Below are positions 36,000 to 44,438 of a DNA stretch of 64,000 nucleotides, piece by piece. Position 1 is the stretch's first letter. Each line of letters starts with the position of its first letter. Under the pieces are notes generated by a model. The model had not been told where the DNA came from, searched no databases, and was given only the letters and a program-made list of their open reading frames with translations. Location of the stretch: positions 310,001-374,000 of the forward strand of contig CBDIBE010000007.1 in assembly GCA_965276815.1 (NCBI GenBank). The letters are read 5' to 3'. Both the position numbers and the translations under genes were made by a program. This DNA is from JAVVHH01 sp965276815. Lineage in GTDB: Bacteria; Pseudomonadota; Alphaproteobacteria; Acetobacterales; Acetobacteraceae.

Positions 36000-37136
36000 C
36001 TACCCGATTTGGAAAGTGTTAGCGCGCGGGCGTATCGTCGCGAAAATCGCGCTATATCGCTCGACGGCGCGTTCGATCGTAAAAGCCGCGGCTCGGCGCC
36101 GGAGTAGCTCGCGATTTGGGGCGTGCGTTAGAGACTCGAGAATGGCAATCGCCAGCGCCTCAGGATTGCCCACTGGAGCAAGGCGACCGTAAAGCCCATT
36201 TGCGAGAATTTCGGATGGGCCGCTTGGACAGTCCGTGCTAACTACTGGCGTCCCACACCCCATTGCCTCAACGAGTACGTTGCCGAACCCTTCGTAGCGC
36301 GATGACAGGACCACGAGAGAAGCACGCGCCATTGCGGCGAACGGGTTGTGCACAAAGCCGGGTAGACGGCACAACTCGCTCAGCCCCAAGCCCGCAATGC
36401 GGGCCTCGAGATCCGAGCGCTCTGGCCCTTCGCCAAGGATGAGCAGCCGCGCTGGGACATGCTGACATACCCGAGCGAACGCATCGATCAGCGTGGCGAA
36501 ATCTTTCTGCGCAACGAGCCGGCCGATCCCGACGATCACCGGGCCAGAGGTGTCGTCGAGCCAAGGGTGGGGCGCCGAGTCGAGCGCAGAGTTGGCGTGA
36601 CTTGGCGACCAGGCCGGGTTATAGATTGTGTGGATACTATCGGCCGGGCGGGCGCACATCGACTCCATCTCGCGTGCGACGCCTGCGGACACAGCGATGC
36701 AAGCATGAGCGAAAGGTAGCACCGCACGATAGGCGAGCGGCAAAAGACGGAAGCGCAGTGGACGGCCCGATCCACACTCCGCCGCGAGCGAATTATGCTG
36801 GCAGATGACGATCCTAGTCGGGCCGCCCGCGAGCCGACCGGCGAGCACGGCGGCGACATTGTTGTGCCCCATGCTGGAAACCAGCACGGCCGGCCGGCGA
36901 CTTTGGATGTATCGCGCCAGTTTGGGAACGCTTGCGAGCGAACCGCTCTCGTCCAGAATGTGGCAGTGGACGCCCTGCGGCACTGCGCCCGCAAGTTCAC
37001 CTTTGAGACGGCCTAACACCAGGTCGACACCGATCCCCTCTTTCGTAAACGCCTGAGCTAAAGCGAGCACGACGCGCTCCGCTCCGCCACCGGCAAGGAG
37101 CGGCAAGTAGAAGGCGAGGGATCCCGTCTGGTTCAA
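36000..37136 (-). CDS. Glycosyltransferase family 4 (GT-B)
   Basis: About 378 aa. The longer frame to 37337 only shadows the flippase. The TTG at 37136 overlaps the flippase stop codon (TTGA) and precedes the first beta strand LAFYLPLLAGGGAERVVLAL, whose GGGAERV motif is typical of this branch. The C-terminal GT-B lobe has VIVGIGRLVAQKDFATLIDAF, LLILGEGPERSDLEARI and the donor-binding SRYEGFGNVLVEAMGCGTPVVSTDCPSGPSEIL segment. It adds one sugar of the repeat unit on the cytoplasmic face. Confidence 0.87.
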   Translation of the reverse strand: MNQTGSLAFYLPLLAGGGAERVVLALAQAFTKEGIGVDLVLGRLKGELAGAVPQGVHCHILDESGSLASVPKLARYIQSRRPAVLVSSMGHNNVAAVLAGRLAGGPTRIVICQHNSLAAECGSGRPLRFRLLPLAYRAVLPFAHACIAVSAGVAREMESMCARPADSIHTIYNPAWSPSHANSALDSAPHPWLDDTSGPVIVGIGRLVAQKDFATLIDAFARVCQHVPARLLILGEGPERSDLEARIAGLGLSELCRLPGFVHNPFAAMARASLVVLSSRYEGFGNVLVEAMGCGTPVVSTDCPSGPSEILANGLYGRLAPVGNPEALAIAILESLTHAPNRELLRRRAAAFTIERAVERYSAIFATIRPRANTFQIG

Positions 37137-38581
37137 GACGCCTGCTTGATCCGGCGCTGCATGCAGCTGCCGCGCAGTCCCATCAGATCGAGGCCAAACG
37201 CCGCGGTCGCGTAGGTGCCGATGCCGACGGAGAGAAGGATAGCGAGACCGGGGTGAGGCACGGAGACTCGCAGGCAAGCGAGCACCAGCACCATTATCAT
37301 AGTCGCAGCACCGACGCTGGTGACGCCGGGTGGCCAACCGATTGAGAATACCCGCGCACCGATCGTGACGCTCAGCGCCAGCATCAGCCCCGCCTGCGTG
37401 CAGCTGGAAAAAGCGGCGCCTATGACCCCAAAATGCGGGGTGAGCAGGAGGTTACACAGCACGCCCAGGCAAGAGGCTGGCACCAAGGTTGCGAACAGCA
37501 AGACCGTGCGCTGTGTCAGGTAGAAGGAATGATCAAAGACGTCTATCGCCATCCGGCTGGTGAAGGCGGCCAGAACGATCCAGGGAAACAGCATGGCGCC
37601 GCCGGCGCGATATTGCGGGCCGAGCAGGAGACTGACTACTTCCGGCCCAATCATCATCAGCCCGGCCGTAGCAGGCAAGGCGGCGGACAGAACCAGGAGA
37701 AGGTTCTTCTGCTCACATCTGCGGCAAGCATCCCAGCCTTCTCGCTCCAGAGCGCGGACCGAATGCGGAAACACGACTAGGGAGAGGCCGGAAAAGATCA
37801 GCGTGATCGGACGGTTGGCGAGACCGACGACGGCGTTGTAAAGGCCGCCGGGAGCAGCGCCGAGAAAGACCTGAACGAAGAACTGATCGGCTGCTCCCAT
37901 CACCAGGGACAGCGCGTGGACAATGGTCAAAGGTCCGGAGAAGGCACCGAAGTTGCGGATCATGCCGAGGTTCGGCTGACCGCTGCGCAGGGCTGGGATG
38001 AGAGAGGCCGCTTCAGCGCAACCGACGACAGTGAAGCCGATCGCGGTGCCTAGAAGCGCGTTCGCCGCGGTCGCGCCGAACAGGAAGTTCAACAGCAGCG
38101 AGATGGCCAAACCGCCGAAAGCTTGGGCCGACTCCACGATTGCGTAGCGCTTGACTTCGAGACGAGCGCGGCGAATTGCATTCGTTGCAAGAACGAGCGT
38201 TCGTGCACCGAATATGGCATAGCCGGAGGCCAGCAGGGAGTTTCCGACTGGCGAAGCACCGGCAAAGCACATGGCCACGCCAAACCCAAGCAGCAGCAGG
38301 AGTAGCGCGAATGCGATCGCCGCACCACTGACAGCCAGCGCGGTGGCCACGAAGTCGTCAGTGCGGCCGTCACGCTCGGCGGCGGGAAAGAGGCGTGTGA
38401 TGCCGACCGTGAGCCAACGCGAAGTTAGTCCGGTCGCCACGGCCACGCAGGTCATAACCAGAGCGAAGTGGCCGTACTCCGCGGGCGCGAGTATGCGGCT
38501 GTAGATGACGACGGTCCCGACTCCGACCACGGCGGGGGCGGTAACCGCAACCGCATAGAGTGCAGCCTGCTTACGCAACAT
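37133..38581 (-). CDS. Wzx-type repeat-unit flippase
   Basis: About 482 aa. The ATG at 38581 (MLRKQAALYAVAVTAPAVVG) was preferred over a 30-residue extension inside the preceding gene. There are roughly 12 transmembrane helices and the PST/MOP signature layout (IYSRILAPAEYGHFALVMT; FFVQVFLGAAPGGLYNAVVGLANRP). It moves the lipid-linked repeat unit across the inner membrane. It overlaps the polymerase by 11 nt and the next glycosyltransferase by 4 nt, indicating tight translational coupling. Confidence 0.87.
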   Translation of the reverse strand: MLRKQAALYAVAVTAPAVVGVGTVVIYSRILAPAEYGHFALVMTCVAVATGLTSRWLTVGITRLFPAAERDGRTDDFVATALAVSGAAIAFALLLLLLGFGVAMCFAGASPVGNSLLASGYAIFGARTLVLATNAIRRARLEVKRYAIVESAQAFGGLAISLLLNFLFGATAANALLGTAIGFTVVGCAEAASLIPALRSGQPNLGMIRNFGAFSGPLTIVHALSLVMGAADQFFVQVFLGAAPGGLYNAVVGLANRPITLIFSGLSLVVFPHSVRALEREGWDACRRCEQKNLLLVLSAALPATAGLMMIGPEVVSLLLGPQYRAGGAMLFPWIVLAAFTSRMAIDVFDHSFYLTQRTVLLFATLVPASCLGVLCNLLLTPHFGVIGAAFSSCTQAGLMLALSVTIGARVFSIGWPPGVTSVGAATMIMVLVLACLRVSVPHPGLAILLSVGIGTYATAAFGLDLMGLRGSCMQRRIKQAS

Positions 38582-39875
38582 GCGGTAGAACTCCCGGATC
38601 GACCTGGAATTGCAGTTCTCGATGAGGTGACCGAACCATCGCCTCGGCCGCGAACAAGAAGGCGAAGGCAATCGAAAGCGAGCTGTCCTTTTTTGCGAGG
38701 GAATTGTTGCTGGACGCGATGGCCAAGAAAGCGACCAGCGTCACCCGGACTGCGAAGCCCGACCGCTGCCACAAGGCCGCCAGCGCTCCGCTCAGCGCCG
38801 CGATCCAGAGCAGAAAGCACACAATACCGAGAAATAGGAAGTTGAAGACCCAAAAGTTCTCGATCGCGAGCAGGCCGGAGACCCGCGTCATTCCATCTAT
38901 AGTCTTCGAGTCGTAGCCGGCGAACAGACCTTCCAGATCGATCAGCTTGAAGACGTTAAAAAGTTGCAAGCGCGCAGCCGAGCTTGAGTCAGTGAAGTCA
39001 CCGGCGCGGATGCGGCCGCCGAAATCCGTGGCAGAGAACACAACCCCAAGAACCGCGGCAGCGACCAGTAGCAGCGCAAACACGGCCCAGACTTCGCGCA
39101 TTGCCGCGTCTGGCGCGCGACGCATGCGGGACGAAAACTCAAAAAACAAGATGCTGGCACACGCAAGGACGGCGACGATCAGTGCCGTGCGTCCACCGAA
39201 GGCAAGCATTCCCATCGCGAGTGGACCTTGCAGCGCGAAACGGATCATGATGGGCCAGGGTGCGGCGGAGACGGCAACGATGGCGAGCCCGGTGAGCATG
39301 GCGTTCCGAAGCGGATGGCCCTCCAGCGCGGTAGCGCGGAAGAAGTCCTCGGTTACCGGAACTCCGTCGATGACATAGGGGAAGACGTGCCAGTGCAGCC
39401 GCGCCTCGACGATGCCCAAACAGGCATTTGCGACCAGGATCGCGAGCATCCAGACGAAGAGCGGGCGCAGGAACCGAGCCGGCGCCCTAGCGAGCAGGAT
39501 GGCGAGGAAAGCCGGCGCGACGTAGGTGTCGACGATATAGGCTACGCCGCTCAGACCATGCAGCGATACTGCGAACACCAGCACGATGAGCATGCCGAAC
39601 CCGCAGAAACAAAGGCCTGGCGACCCGAGCGCAATCTGCTCGAGCATGCGCATCGGATGAGATCTCGTAAGGAAATGGATGAGGACCGCGCAGACGATCA
39701 GATAGGTGCCCGGATGAATTTTGATCAGCGGATTGCCGCCATCAGCCTCGTAATGGACGCCAATCGCCTGCAGAGCAAAAGAGTTGAGGGTGAGGTAGAG
39801 CGTGAGTGCGAGAGCGCAGAGCGCCAGCACGATGCCGCGTGGCTGCCATGGCCCGACTGTTGCGGTCCCGTTCAT
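38571..39875 (-). CDS. Wzy-type polymerase / O-antigen-ligase-like protein
   Basis: About 434 aa. The ATG at 39875 overlaps the preceding stop codon (ATGA). The protein has 10-11 hydrophobic helices and large periplasmic loops including RLHWHVFPYVIDGVPVTEDF and GGRIRAGDFTDSSSAARLQL, the kind of loop that holds the catalytic Arg residues of Wzy and WaaL. The sequence resembles VpsF/GumE-like polymerases. It would join repeat units in the periplasm. The family is poorly conserved, so the call rests on topology, loops and position between flippase and glycosyltransferase. Confidence 0.75.
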   Translation of the reverse strand: MNGTATVGPWQPRGIVLALCALALTLYLTLNSFALQAIGVHYEADGGNPLIKIHPGTYLIVCAVLIHFLTRSHPMRMLEQIALGSPGLCFCGFGMLIVLVFAVSLHGLSGVAYIVDTYVAPAFLAILLARAPARFLRPLFVWMLAILVANACLGIVEARLHWHVFPYVIDGVPVTEDFFRATALEGHPLRNAMLTGLAIVAVSAAPWPIMIRFALQGPLAMGMLAFGGRTALIVAVLACASILFFEFSSRMRRAPDAAMREVWAVFALLLVAAAVLGVVFSATDFGGRIRAGDFTDSSSAARLQLFNVFKLIDLEGLFAGYDSKTIDGMTRVSGLLAIENFWVFNFLFLGIVCFLLWIAALSGALAALWQRSGFAVRVTLVAFLAIASSNNSLAKKDSSLSIAFAFLFAAEAMVRSPHRELQFQVDPGVLPHVA

Positions 39876-40987
39876 GCTGCTACCGCGGGGCTGTCGAGCC
39901 TGCGCCTGGACCGCAGAATCTCGTCGTAAAGGGCGCCGAGCTCGCGGCAATATTCGTCGATCACGTGGCGCTCGCGCCAAACGGCTAGCGCGTCGGCCCC
40001 CATGCGTCGGCGCTCTTGCGGATCTGCGATCATGCGCTGCAAGGCGTCAGCGAGCGCATCCGAGTCGGCAGGCGGTACGAGAAGCCCGGTTCGGCCCGAC
40101 GCGACCAGTTCGGGGATGCCACCAACTGGCGTGGCAATCACCGGGAGGCCGTGCGCCATCGCCTCGATGATCGCCATCGGCAAGCCCTCGTTCAGCGAGG
40201 GGAGAACGAGAAGATCCGAGTCGGCGAGCAGGGCTTGCGCTTCGTCCTCATCCATCCAGCCGAGAAAGCGGACGCGAGTCGCCAGACCGAGTTCGGAGGC
40301 CATCGCCCGGTATTTGGAGACTTCGCCGTCGCCGGCGCAGACCAACTCCCAATTCGCATTGGGCATCTGCGCGAGTGCACGCAGCAGAACCGGCGTGCCC
40401 TTGCGCTCGCCGACCCGGCCGAGGAAAAGGATTCGACATGGACCGGCAAGTCCACGCCGGACCGGACCAGTCCTGGGTGCAGGAACGGCATTCGGTAGCA
40501 CATGTACCCGTTCGGCCTCCAAGCCGACACGGTTGACCAGGAACTCCCGCCAAGAGGCGCTCAGGGCAATAACGCGATCGGCACGGCGCATGGAGAAGGT
40601 GAGAACGGCCCGCAACGCGGGTGACAGTCCGTCGAAGAATTTGACCGTCTCGGAACCGTGCACATGCAGGACGACGGGAAGGCCCATGAGTTTGGCTGCA
40701 TGCAGCAGAGACAGTTTGCGCAGGACGCTTCCGCCGGCGGCCATGTGCAGATGCACGAGACCGATGCGCCCCGCCAGCGCTTGCCGGCCCAAGGCGCAAG
40801 CGCAACGGACGAAGGCGAGCGGCATTTCGCGCGACGACCGCCCGTAGCTGTCGAGAACTTGAATCGTCAGTGGCGAGCCGGAAGTCGCCCAGTATCGGGC
40901 GACGTAGCGGACGTGTCGCCCGATACCGCCGAAGCCGGCCTCGCCACCGGGGCTGACCATGCAAATAGCGACCCCGGCAGCATTCAA
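39872..40987 (-). CDS. Glycosyltransferase family 4
   Basis: About 371 aa. The TTG at 40987 is favoured because the first strand VAICMVSPGG starts before the only nearby ATG (40960), and it lies 5 nt beyond the stop codon of the preceding gene. N-terminal lobe: GFGGIGRHVRYVARYW, HLHMAAGGSVLRKLSLLHA, VVLHVHGSE. C-terminal lobe: ILFLGRVGERKGTPVLLRAL, ELVCAGDGEVSKYR, SLNEGLPMAIIEAMAHGLPV. It is a retaining GT-B enzyme building the exopolysaccharide repeat. Confidence 0.87.
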   Translation of the reverse strand: MNAAGVAICMVSPGGEAGFGGIGRHVRYVARYWATSGSPLTIQVLDSYGRSSREMPLAFVRCACALGRQALAGRIGLVHLHMAAGGSVLRKLSLLHAAKLMGLPVVLHVHGSETVKFFDGLSPALRAVLTFSMRRADRVIALSASWREFLVNRVGLEAERVHVLPNAVPAPRTGPVRRGLAGPCRILFLGRVGERKGTPVLLRALAQMPNANWELVCAGDGEVSKYRAMASELGLATRVRFLGWMDEDEAQALLADSDLLVLPSLNEGLPMAIIEAMAHGLPVIATPVGGIPELVASGRTGLLVPPADSDALADALQRMIADPQERRRMGADALAVWRERHVIDEYCRELGALYDEILRSRRRLDSPAVAA

Positions 40988-40991
40988 CGGA

Positions 40992-42284
40992 TTATGCAAC
41001 GCCGAGGCCCTCCCCTGCGGCCTCGACCGGTTCGCCGGGCGGGCTCTGCTTCCGGCGGCCCTGCGCGACCACGTGGTCGTAAGCACGCACCAGGCTTTGG
41101 GCCTGCATGTCCCAAGACAGATGCTGAAGGAAGCGGGTTCGTCCCGCGCCGCCAAGGGCCGAACGGGCGGCCGGGTCATCGAGCAGCTCGGCAACATGGC
41201 GCGCCAGGAGGGCGGGGTCGTTGCTGGTCGCGAACCGTCCGGCGTCGCCGACCATCTCGACGGATACGGCCAGGTCGAATGCGACGCATGGCAAGCCAAA
41301 GGCCATGTATTCCAGCAGCTTGCACATGGTGAGGTGGTCGTTGAACGCGTTCTTAGGATCGGGGCACACGCCGATGTCAACGGTCCGGAAGACGCGCCAG
41401 AGATCCCGCCCGGTGAGGAAGCCGAGAAAGGTCACGTGCTCCTCAAGGTCTAGGCGTGCCGCTTCAAGCATCAGCGCTGGGCGTTCGGGCCCGTCGCCAA
41501 CAAGCAGAAACTGGACGTCCTGCCGGCCCTGGCCATGCACGAGCTCGGCCGCGGCTGCGAGCAGCAGGTCGACGCCGTCCTGGCTACCCATGATCCCGAC
41601 ATACATCACCGCGTGGCGCCGCCCGCGCTTCAGCGCCGGGTCCGGCGGCACGTCCATGTCCACGGCCAGCCGGGGGGAGCTCATAACCACGTCGACTGCG
41701 TCGGGGCGCTTGCCGCCGCGCTCGATGGCGATGCGCCGGAAAACCGAGTTTGGCGCGATGACATGATCCGCGAGGCGGTAGGTCATGCGCTCCAGCCCGC
41801 ACATAAGGCGGTAGACGAGGCCGCCTTCGCCGAACTTGACGGCATAAAGTTCTGGCCCCAGGTCATGCTGATCGAAGACGAACCGAATGCCGAACAGCTT
41901 GAACGGGGCGGCAACCAGGAACAGCAGGTCAGGCGGATTGCAGGCATGGATGACGTCAATGCCGTTGCGCAGGAAGACGCGCCAGCAGAGCGCCGTCATC
42001 GACGCGATGGCGACGGCGTATTCCCGGAGATAGCCGGCAAATCCTCTCGCTTCCGGACAGGCGTAACGCAAAATGTCGACGCCGTCGATCGTCTCGCGCG
42101 AGCTTTCGTAGCCCTTGCCCTTGGGGCAGATCACCGTGACGGAGTGGCCGCTGCGCGCGAGCGTCGTAGCCTCCTGCCACACGCGCCGGTCCGGCGGGAC
42201 CGGTAAATTCTCTACAAGGATGACTATGCGCGCTGGGCGCGACGCAGCCAGCCCAGGGCTAAGAGCCTCGCGTGATTTCTGCAC
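40992..42284 (-). CDS. Glycosyltransferase family 4 (WcaI/GumH-like)
   Basis: About 430 aa from the GTG at 42284, which follows GGAGA at good spacing; the longer frame to 42395 is not family-like. Motifs: RIVILVENLPVPPDRRVWQEA, the acceptor lobe FVFDQHDLGPELYA, APNSVFRRIAIERGG, donor lobe VMYVGIMGSQDGVDLLL, FLLVGDGPERPAL, PDPKNAFNDHLTMCKLLEYMAFGLP. This PPDRRVWQEA/DQHDLGPE type is common in exopolysaccharide clusters. It is the first glycosyltransferase of the main operon. Confidence 0.86.
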   Translation of the reverse strand: MQKSREALSPGLAASRPARIVILVENLPVPPDRRVWQEATTLARSGHSVTVICPKGKGYESSRETIDGVDILRYACPEARGFAGYLREYAVAIASMTALCWRVFLRNGIDVIHACNPPDLLFLVAAPFKLFGIRFVFDQHDLGPELYAVKFGEGGLVYRLMCGLERMTYRLADHVIAPNSVFRRIAIERGGKRPDAVDVVMSSPRLAVDMDVPPDPALKRGRRHAVMYVGIMGSQDGVDLLLAAAAELVHGQGRQDVQFLLVGDGPERPALMLEAARLDLEEHVTFLGFLTGRDLWRVFRTVDIGVCPDPKNAFNDHLTMCKLLEYMAFGLPCVAFDLAVSVEMVGDAGRFATSNDPALLARHVAELLDDPAARSALGGAGRTRFLQHLSWDMQAQSLVRAYDHVVAQGRRKQSPPGEPVEAAGEGLGVA

Positions 42285-42336
42285 GTGACAATCTCCAATT
42301 AACGGCAGCGATGCCGGAGAGCTGGTCCTGAGTGGG

Positions 42337-42549
42337 TCAGGAGTCTGCCCGAGAGAATCCGAGATTGAATTGCGGGCGCAACGGCCGGATTTCATTGTGG
42401 TGAAGTTTAACCGCGAGGTCGAGCCCCAACGCTAGCAATACAAATACAATACCAAACACAGCACCAGCTAGCATCCAATTCGCGAAGATTGCCGTGCAGA
42501 GCGTAGCAAACATACCCAAGCTGCTTGTACCCATAAGATACTTAGCCAT
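42337..42549 (-). CDS. Small membrane protein, 70 aa
   Basis: Unrecognised. From the ATG at 42549 (after GGGGG) it encodes two closely spaced hydrophobic stretches (LGMFATLCTAIFANWMLAGAVFGIVFVLLALGLDL) and a polar C-terminal tail with KLHHNEIRPLRPQF. It lies between the phosphatase and the first glycosyltransferase in the same direction, 52 bp before the latter. It could be an accessory membrane peptide of the exopolysaccharide machine. Base composition is slightly more AT-rich than its neighbours. Confidence 0.5.
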   Translation of the reverse strand: MAKYLMGTSSLGMFATLCTAIFANWMLAGAVFGIVFVLLALGLDLAVKLHHNEIRPLRPQFNLGFSRADS

Positions 42550-42666
42550 GGTCCAACCCCCGTAAATGGTGTTTCGCACCGTTTTGGTTCCAAGAACGAG
42601 GCGCAGGTTGCACCGAATCGGTGAAGATAACGTAAACGGGAGCATGAGTGCGTCGAACTAATTCGA

Positions 42667-43281
42667 TCAGAGTCGCGCCGGCTCGCCCGTTTCGTTGAGG
42701 CGGGTGCACGCCGATAGCGGCCAGAGCAGTCGCGCGCTGTGGCGGATCGCGGCCTCGGCGGGCAGATGAAGGCCGTGCAGCAGCATCGCCATCACCGCGA
42801 CCGCCAGCGCCAATCGACCAAAGCGCAATGGCAGAGGCGGCCAATCTGCCCAGAGTGCGAAGGCGAGGGCGGCGCCAACGCCCAGGCCGGCGCCGGCTAA
42901 GACTTCGGGCATGGTGTGAACACCAAGGACCAGGCGCGAAGCGCCGATGGCCGCCGCGACGGTGACGGCCGCACAGAGCGCTGCCTGGACGCGGTACGCG
43001 GATCGGCGGACCGCGAGCGCGGCCAGGCCGCCGTACACCGCCGCCGCGCCGGCCACATGTCCGCTTGGACTTCGGAGCATCCCACTCAAAACGAGATGGC
43101 CGCATGCGTTGAATATCAGCTTCACGGCCAAGGTTGCGGCGAGCGTGCCGGCGACTGCCACGGCCCATGCGAGCGCACCGCGCCGCCATCCGGAACGGAC
43201 CAGGACGAGGCCGACTATCAACGCGACTGGCAGAACGACCGCCTGGTCCGCGAAGTCAGTCAGAAACCGGGCCGCGCTCAC
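42667..43281 (-). CDS. PAP2-family membrane phosphatase
   Basis: A 204-aa protein with 5-6 transmembrane helices and the PAP2 active-site segments RSPSGHVAGAAAVYG (motif 2) and SRLVLGVHTMPEVLAG (motif 3, with Glu where Asp is more usual). Motif 1 (KxxxxxxRP) is only partly matched by KLIFNACGHL. It may recycle undecaprenyl pyrophosphate released by Wzy polymerisation, which would explain its place at the start of the exopolysaccharide operon. Confidence 0.78.
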   Translation of the reverse strand: MSAARFLTDFADQAVVLPVALIVGLVLVRSGWRRGALAWAVAVAGTLAATLAVKLIFNACGHLVLSGMLRSPSGHVAGAAAVYGGLAALAVRRSAYRVQAALCAAVTVAAAIGASRLVLGVHTMPEVLAGAGLGVGAALAFALWADWPPLPLRFGRLALAVAVMAMLLHGLHLPAEAAIRHSARLLWPLSACTRLNETGEPARL

Positions 43282-43377
43282 ACTAAGCCTTGCACGAGGG
43301 CACTCCTGCTTTCGTTGCCCGCGCGAAATCCCACGGCTTTTTGTCCGACTGCCCCCGATCCTATCCAGTTCTGCTTA

Positions 43378-43410
43378 AAAAGGTTTTAAGCTCGTTCGCT
43401 CGCAACGAGC
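43378..43410 (-). terminator. Probable Rho-independent terminator
   Basis: On the minus strand GCTCGTT-GCGAGCG-AACGAGC forms a 7-bp stem and loop, followed directly by TTAAAACCTTTTT. It lies about 40 bp after the dehalogenase stop codon and 100 bp before the PAP2 gene, so it would separate the importer/hydrolase operon from the exopolysaccharide operon. Confidence 0.5.
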
Positions 43411-43452
43411 GTCGGGATGGCTGTTCCGCCTGCGCGGATCATGACCGCTTGA

Positions 43453-44418
43453 TTACACAAAAAACTCCATGAATTTGCTATAGAGAGTGCCCGGTATCTC
43501 CTCGGCAATGTAATGGCCGCAGTCCAGCGGCTCGGCATGAACAATATTACTCGCGAACGCCTTCCAAATGTCCAAAAATTCTCGTGCCCGCGCAGGCGGC
43601 TGACCGCGAGCGCCCCAGACGATCAAGAGCGGCATCTCGAGCTTGCGGTCCCGATCCACCGTGTCCATCTCAAAATCGCAGGTCGCGGTCGCCCGATAGT
43701 CCCGGCAGGACCCGGTGATTGTCTTGAGCGTGTAACAGCGGACATATTCCTTCATGGCGTCGCGGTCGAAAAAGCCGGTGCCGGTGCCGCCACGAATGGT
43801 CATGCGCGAAGTCAGGAAATATTCCGCCGGGACGGCGCTGATCAGCCGCTCGGGAAAGGGTTCCGGCTGCGCCATGAAGCCCCAGTGCCAGGTCTTCACC
43901 ACCCAATCCTTCGTCGGGTTCGTCCAAACATAATAGTTTGGCACGACGTCCATCAGGCAGGCTTTGATCACCCGGTCCGGGTGATCAAGGCAAAGCCGGT
44001 GGGCAGTCCGGCCGCCCCGGTCGACGCCGGCGAGATAGAATTTTTGGTGGCCGAGCTGCTCCATGATCTCGACCATGTCGAGCGCCATCGCCCTAAAGCT
44101 GTAGTTGATGTGGTTCTCGCCGGGTTCCGGCAGGGAGCTGTCGCCATAGCCACGAAGATCTGGCAGGATTACATGGTATTTCTCGGCCAGCCGGGTCGCG
44201 ATCTTGTGCCACTGCACGTGGTTCTGCGGGTTGCCGTGCAGCAGCAGCAGCGGCGGCCCCGAGCCGCCGTGCCGGAGCCGGATCACCGCGCCGCTCGTCT
44301 TCATGTTCAGATGCTTGAAACCCGGGAAGAAGGCCGCGACCTCCGGGGAGCCCCATGTCGTCGGATCGAGCCGATAGTCCGGCATCTCTCCGATACCTGT
44401 GGTGACGTCGTGCTGCAT
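43453..44418 (-). CDS. Alpha/beta hydrolase, haloacetate dehalogenase-like
   Basis: 321 aa from the ATG at 44418 (AGGAGG upstream). It carries the fluoroacetate/haloacetate dehalogenase pattern: HGNP oxyanion region (61-64), the Asp133 nucleophile in GVDRGGRTAHRLCLDHP with the substrate-binding Arg134 and Arg137, Trp177-His178-Trp179 in the cap, and catalytic His302 in CGHYIAEE. The enzyme should hydrolyse C-halogen bonds of short acids or act on similar small esters. It follows an ABC importer in the same direction, 20 bp away, so the importer may bring in its substrate. Confidence 0.8.
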   Translation of the reverse strand: MQHDVTTGIGEMPDYRLDPTTWGSPEVAAFFPGFKHLNMKTSGAVIRLRHGGSGPPLLLLHGNPQNHVQWHKIATRLAEKYHVILPDLRGYGDSSLPEPGENHINYSFRAMALDMVEIMEQLGHQKFYLAGVDRGGRTAHRLCLDHPDRVIKACLMDVVPNYYVWTNPTKDWVVKTWHWGFMAQPEPFPERLISAVPAEYFLTSRMTIRGGTGTGFFDRDAMKEYVRCYTLKTITGSCRDYRATATCDFEMDTVDRDRKLEMPLLIVWGARGQPPARAREFLDIWKAFASNIVHAEPLDCGHYIAEEIPGTLYSKFMEFFV

Positions 44419-44438
44419 GGTGCCTCCTGCTGTTGAGT

